Of a DNA stretch of 64,000 nucleotides, positions 61,818 through 64,000 are shown piece by piece (position 1 is the first letter of the stretch; every line of letters begins with the position of its first letter). Made by a program: the position numbers and the translations under genes. This DNA is from Clostridia bacterium (GTDB lineage: Bacteria > Bacillota_A > Clostridia > Oscillospirales > CAG-272): contig JAFVXC010000042.1 in the NCBI GenBank assembly GCA_017501345.1, positions 62,001 to 126,000 of the forward strand, in the 5' to 3' direction. The notes beneath the pieces are model-generated. The model made no database searches. It was not told where the DNA came from and saw only the letters and a program-made list of their open reading frames with translations.

Positions 61818-62906
61818 ATGAACAGAGTTTACAATTTTTCCGCAGGACCCTCGATGCTTCCGCTCGAGGTACTTGAAAAGGCAGCATCCGAGCTTGTCTG
61901 CTACGGCGACTCGGGAATGTCGGTAATGGAGATGTCGCATCGCTCGCCCGATTACGAGGCGATCATTGGAGACGCGGAGAAGGTGCTTCGCGAATTGATG
62001 CAGATTCCCGACAACTACAAGGTGCTCTTCCTTCAGGGCGGTGCATCGACGCAGTTTGCGGCAGTTCCGATGAACCTGATCAAGCGTACGGGCAAGGCTG
62101 ACTACGTTGTTTCGGGTCAGTTCTCGGGCAAGGCGCTGAAGGAAGCCGAAAAGCTCGGCTACGACGTCAAGTGCGTTGCATCGTCGAAGGAGGACAACTT
62201 CACCTACGTTCCGAAGGTAACGAAGGATATGGTCCGCTCCGACGCCGCATATCTGCACATCTGCTACAACAACACGATCTACGGAACGAAATATCCCGCA
62301 GTTCCCGAGGTCGACGTTCCGATCGTTGCCGATATGTCCTCGTGCATCCTGTCCGAGCCCGTCGACGTCTCGAAGTTCGGCGTGATCTACGCTGGCGCAC
62401 AGAAGAATATGGCTCCCGCAGGCGTGACGGTCGTCATCGTTCGCGAGGACCTGCTCGACTACGCCGAGGAGAGAATGCCCACGATGCTCGAATGGAAGAC
62501 GATGGCAGAGAACGATTCGATGTATAACACCCCGCCCTGCTATCCGATCTACGTCGCGAAGCTCGTTTACGAATGGCTTCTTTCGATTGGCGGACTTGAC
62601 GAGATGAAGAAGCGCAACGAAAAGAAGGCGGCGCTTCTGTACGACTACCTCGATTCGCAGGACTACTACAAGGCACCCGTCGAGAAGGCAAGCCGCTCGA
62701 TGATGAACGTCACCTTCGTTACGGGAGATGCAGATCTCGATAAGAAGTTTGCCTCCGAGGCAGCTAAGGCAGGTCTGAAGAACCTGAAGGGTCACCGATC
62801 GGTCGGCGGTATGCGCGCATCGATCTACAATGCAATGCCCGAGGACGGCGTTGTCGCACTCGTTGCGTTTATGAAGAAATTCGCCGCAGAAAATCCCAAG
62901 GCGTAA
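61818..62906 (+). CDS. serC: phosphoserine aminotransferase
   Basis: 362 residues from MNRVYNFSAGPSMLPLEVLE. PLP enzyme for the second step of serine synthesis. Seen: FSAGPSMLP; MSHRSPDYEAI; VLFLQGGASTQFAAVPMNL; the PLP lysine in YAGAQKNMAPAGVTVVI; and GHRSVGGMRASIYNAM near the end. Start set by AAAGGAGATATATATT; a frame open to 61782 starts inside the composite repeat. serA follows after 50 bases. Confidence 0.97.
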   Translation: MNRVYNFSAGPSMLPLEVLEKAASELVCYGDSGMSVMEMSHRSPDYEAIIGDAEKVLRELMQIPDNYKVLFLQGGASTQFAAVPMNLIKRTGKADYVVSGQFSGKALKEAEKLGYDVKCVASSKEDNFTYVPKVTKDMVRSDAAYLHICYNNTIYGTKYPAVPEVDVPIVADMSSCILSEPVDVSKFGVIYAGAQKNMAPAGVTVVIVREDLLDYAEERMPTMLEWKTMAENDSMYNTPPCYPIYVAKLVYEWLLSIGGLDEMKKRNEKKAALLYDYLDSQDYYKAPVEKASRSMMNVTFVTGDADLDKKFASEAAKAGLKNLKGHRSVGGMRASIYNAMPEDGVVALVAFMKKFAAENPKA

Positions 62907-62956
62907 GCGGTACGCCGTTTGTAAATTGAATTTACTATTTTAAGAGGTATAATCCT

Positions 62957-64000
62957 ATGAAAAACGTACTTTGTCTGAATAAGATCTCCCCCATCGGACT
63001 CAATAAGCTCGATTCTGCGGAGTACAACGTAGGCACCGACGTACAGAACGCCGATGCGATCCTCGTCCGTTCTGCCGCAATGCACGATATGGAATTCCCG
63101 AAGGAGCTTCTGTGCATCGCGCGCGCTGGCGCGGGTGTCAACAATATTCCGATTGACCGCTGCACGAAGGACGGCGTAGTGGTATTCAATACCCCCGGCG
63201 CGAATGCAAACGCCGTGAAGGAGCTTGCGATCTGTGCATTGATGCTTGCATCGCGTAAGATCGTTGACGGCTCGATCTGGGCGCAGGGACTCGCGGGCAC
63301 TGAGGGTGTCGCGAAGGCGGTCGAAGCGGGCAAGTCGCAGTTCGGTGGCGTTGAGGTTATGGGCAAGAAGCTCGGTGTGATCGGCCTCGGCGCGATCGGC
63401 GGCCTTGTTGCAAACGCGGCAATCCATCTCGGAATGGACGTCATCGGCTGTGACCCGTATCTGAGTGTTGACGCGGCGTGGAACATCAACCACCGCGTAC
63501 ATAAGGCGGCAACCTTTGAGGAGGTTTTCCGTGAGGCAGATTATATCACGCTCCACGTTCCCGCTACCGAAACGACGAAGGGTATGATCAACAAGGAGAG
63601 CCTTGGTTTGATGAAGGACGGCGTTCGCGTGATCAATCTCGCGCGTGCCGATCTCGTAAATGCCGAGGATATGAAGGCGGCGCTTGCATCGGGTAAGGTA
63701 GCATCCTACGTAACCGACTTCCCGACCGAGGACATTCTCGGTGTTCCCGGTGTCGTTGCGATCCCTCACCTCGGTGCTTCGTCCGAGGAGGCAGAGGATA
63801 ACTGCGCTGTGATGGCGGCACAGGAGCTTGACGACTACGTCCGCTACGGTAACATCAAGAACAGCGTCAACTTCCCGAACGTTTCGATGCCGTTCAGCGG
63901 CGATCACCGCATCTGTGTGCTCCACGCAAACATTCCCGCTGTGATCTCTGCTCTCACGACGATCCTGTCGGGCTTTGGCGTGAACATCGAGAACATGACC
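62957..64000 (+). CDS. serA: D-3-phosphoglycerate dehydrogenase (3' end outside window)
   Basis: 348 codons are visible; the frame is open at the window end. First step of serine synthesis from 3-phosphoglycerate. Seen: N-terminal substrate part (IARAGAGVNNIPIDRC); NAD-binding VIGLGAIGGLVANAAIHLG; catalytic residues in VRVINLARADLVN (the usual Arg of NxxRG appears as LARAD here); and the His region AIPHLGASSEEAEDNC. A C-terminal ACT domain begins near residue 318 (HRICVLHANIPAVISALTTIL), suggesting serine feedback. RBS AAGAGG precedes the ATG. With serC it forms a serCA unit. Confidence 0.95.
   Translation, partial: MKNVLCLNKISPIGLNKLDSAEYNVGTDVQNADAILVRSAAMHDMEFPKELLCIARAGAGVNNIPIDRCTKDGVVVFNTPGANANAVKELAICALMLASRKIVDGSIWAQGLAGTEGVAKAVEAGKSQFGGVEVMGKKLGVIGLGAIGGLVANAAIHLGMDVIGCDPYLSVDAAWNINHRVHKAATFEEVFREADYITLHVPATETTKGMINKESLGLMKDGVRVINLARADLVNAEDMKAALASGKVASYVTDFPTEDILGVPGVVAIPHLGASSEEAEDNCAVMAAQELDDYVRYGNIKNSVNFPNVSMPFSGDHRICVLHANIPAVISALTTILSGFGVNIENMT

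Overview
The window reads as chromosome from an anaerobic gut-type member of the Clostridia (Firmicutes). Evidence: the order dnaA-dnaN-recF-remB-gyrB-gyrA; a pyruvate:ferredoxin oxidoreductase; a SCIFF ranthipeptide precursor with its radical SAM maturase; an IspH-ribosomal protein S1 fusion; the short HisG + HisZ type of histidine pathway; a type III pantothenate kinase next to an ECF substrate-binding subunit; and consistent AGGAGG-type ribosome binding sites with TTGACA-17-TATAAT promoters. No rRNA, tRNA, prophage, intact insertion sequence or CRISPR array was seen. The assignment is by gene content only; no species can be named.

Layout. 1-1.8 kb: a cut-off gene end and two membrane proteins of unknown function. 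1.9-9.2 kb (minus strand): PFOR, a CsaB-like pyruvyl transferase, two lipoproteins and a DUF1836 regulator. 9.2-19 kb (minus strand): gyrA, gyrB, remB, recF, dnaN, a candidate oriC and dnaA. 19.2-21.8 kb: copper ATPase with an appended CopZ-like domain. 21.9-26.8 kb (minus): two CobW-family metallochaperone GTPases, a U32 peptidase family protein and ZapA. 27-36.9 kb (plus): nth, SCIFF peptide and maturase, coaX, an ECF S component, an RpiR regulator, a flavoprotein, cmk, plsC and ispH-rpsA. 37-40.6 kb: an AraC regulator divergent from a GDPD phosphodiesterase and an FAD oxidoreductase. 40.7-46.3 kb: PHP hydrolase, glutamate dehydrogenase and a 903-residue surface protein. 46.6-50.9 kb: MarR plus a heterodimeric ABC exporter. 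51-53.2 kb: GH78 rhamnosidase. 53.5-61.6 kb: a TrpR-family regulator and hisZGDCBHAFI(E). 61.8 kb to the end: serC and the start of serA.

How the parts work together. The replication-initiation locus lies beside DnaA-box clusters, and the genes next to dnaA point away from that region. The SCIFF pair, the his operon, the coaX/ECF pair and the two CobW proteins are recognisable functional modules.

The most notable unexplained signals are: (1) a family of composite stem-loop elements, arranged outer GC hairpin - inner AT hairpin - linker - inner hairpin - outer hairpin, sitting inside or beside essential operons, with arms that differ between copies yet stay complementary; (2) two gene fusions (copA-copZ and ispH-rpsA) that each keep a strong Shine-Dalgarno sequence and in-frame ATG at the domain boundary, so that a free second protein may also be made; (3) a SCIFF precursor with a seventh cysteine; (4) palindromic operator candidates at the his, araC and marR promoters.
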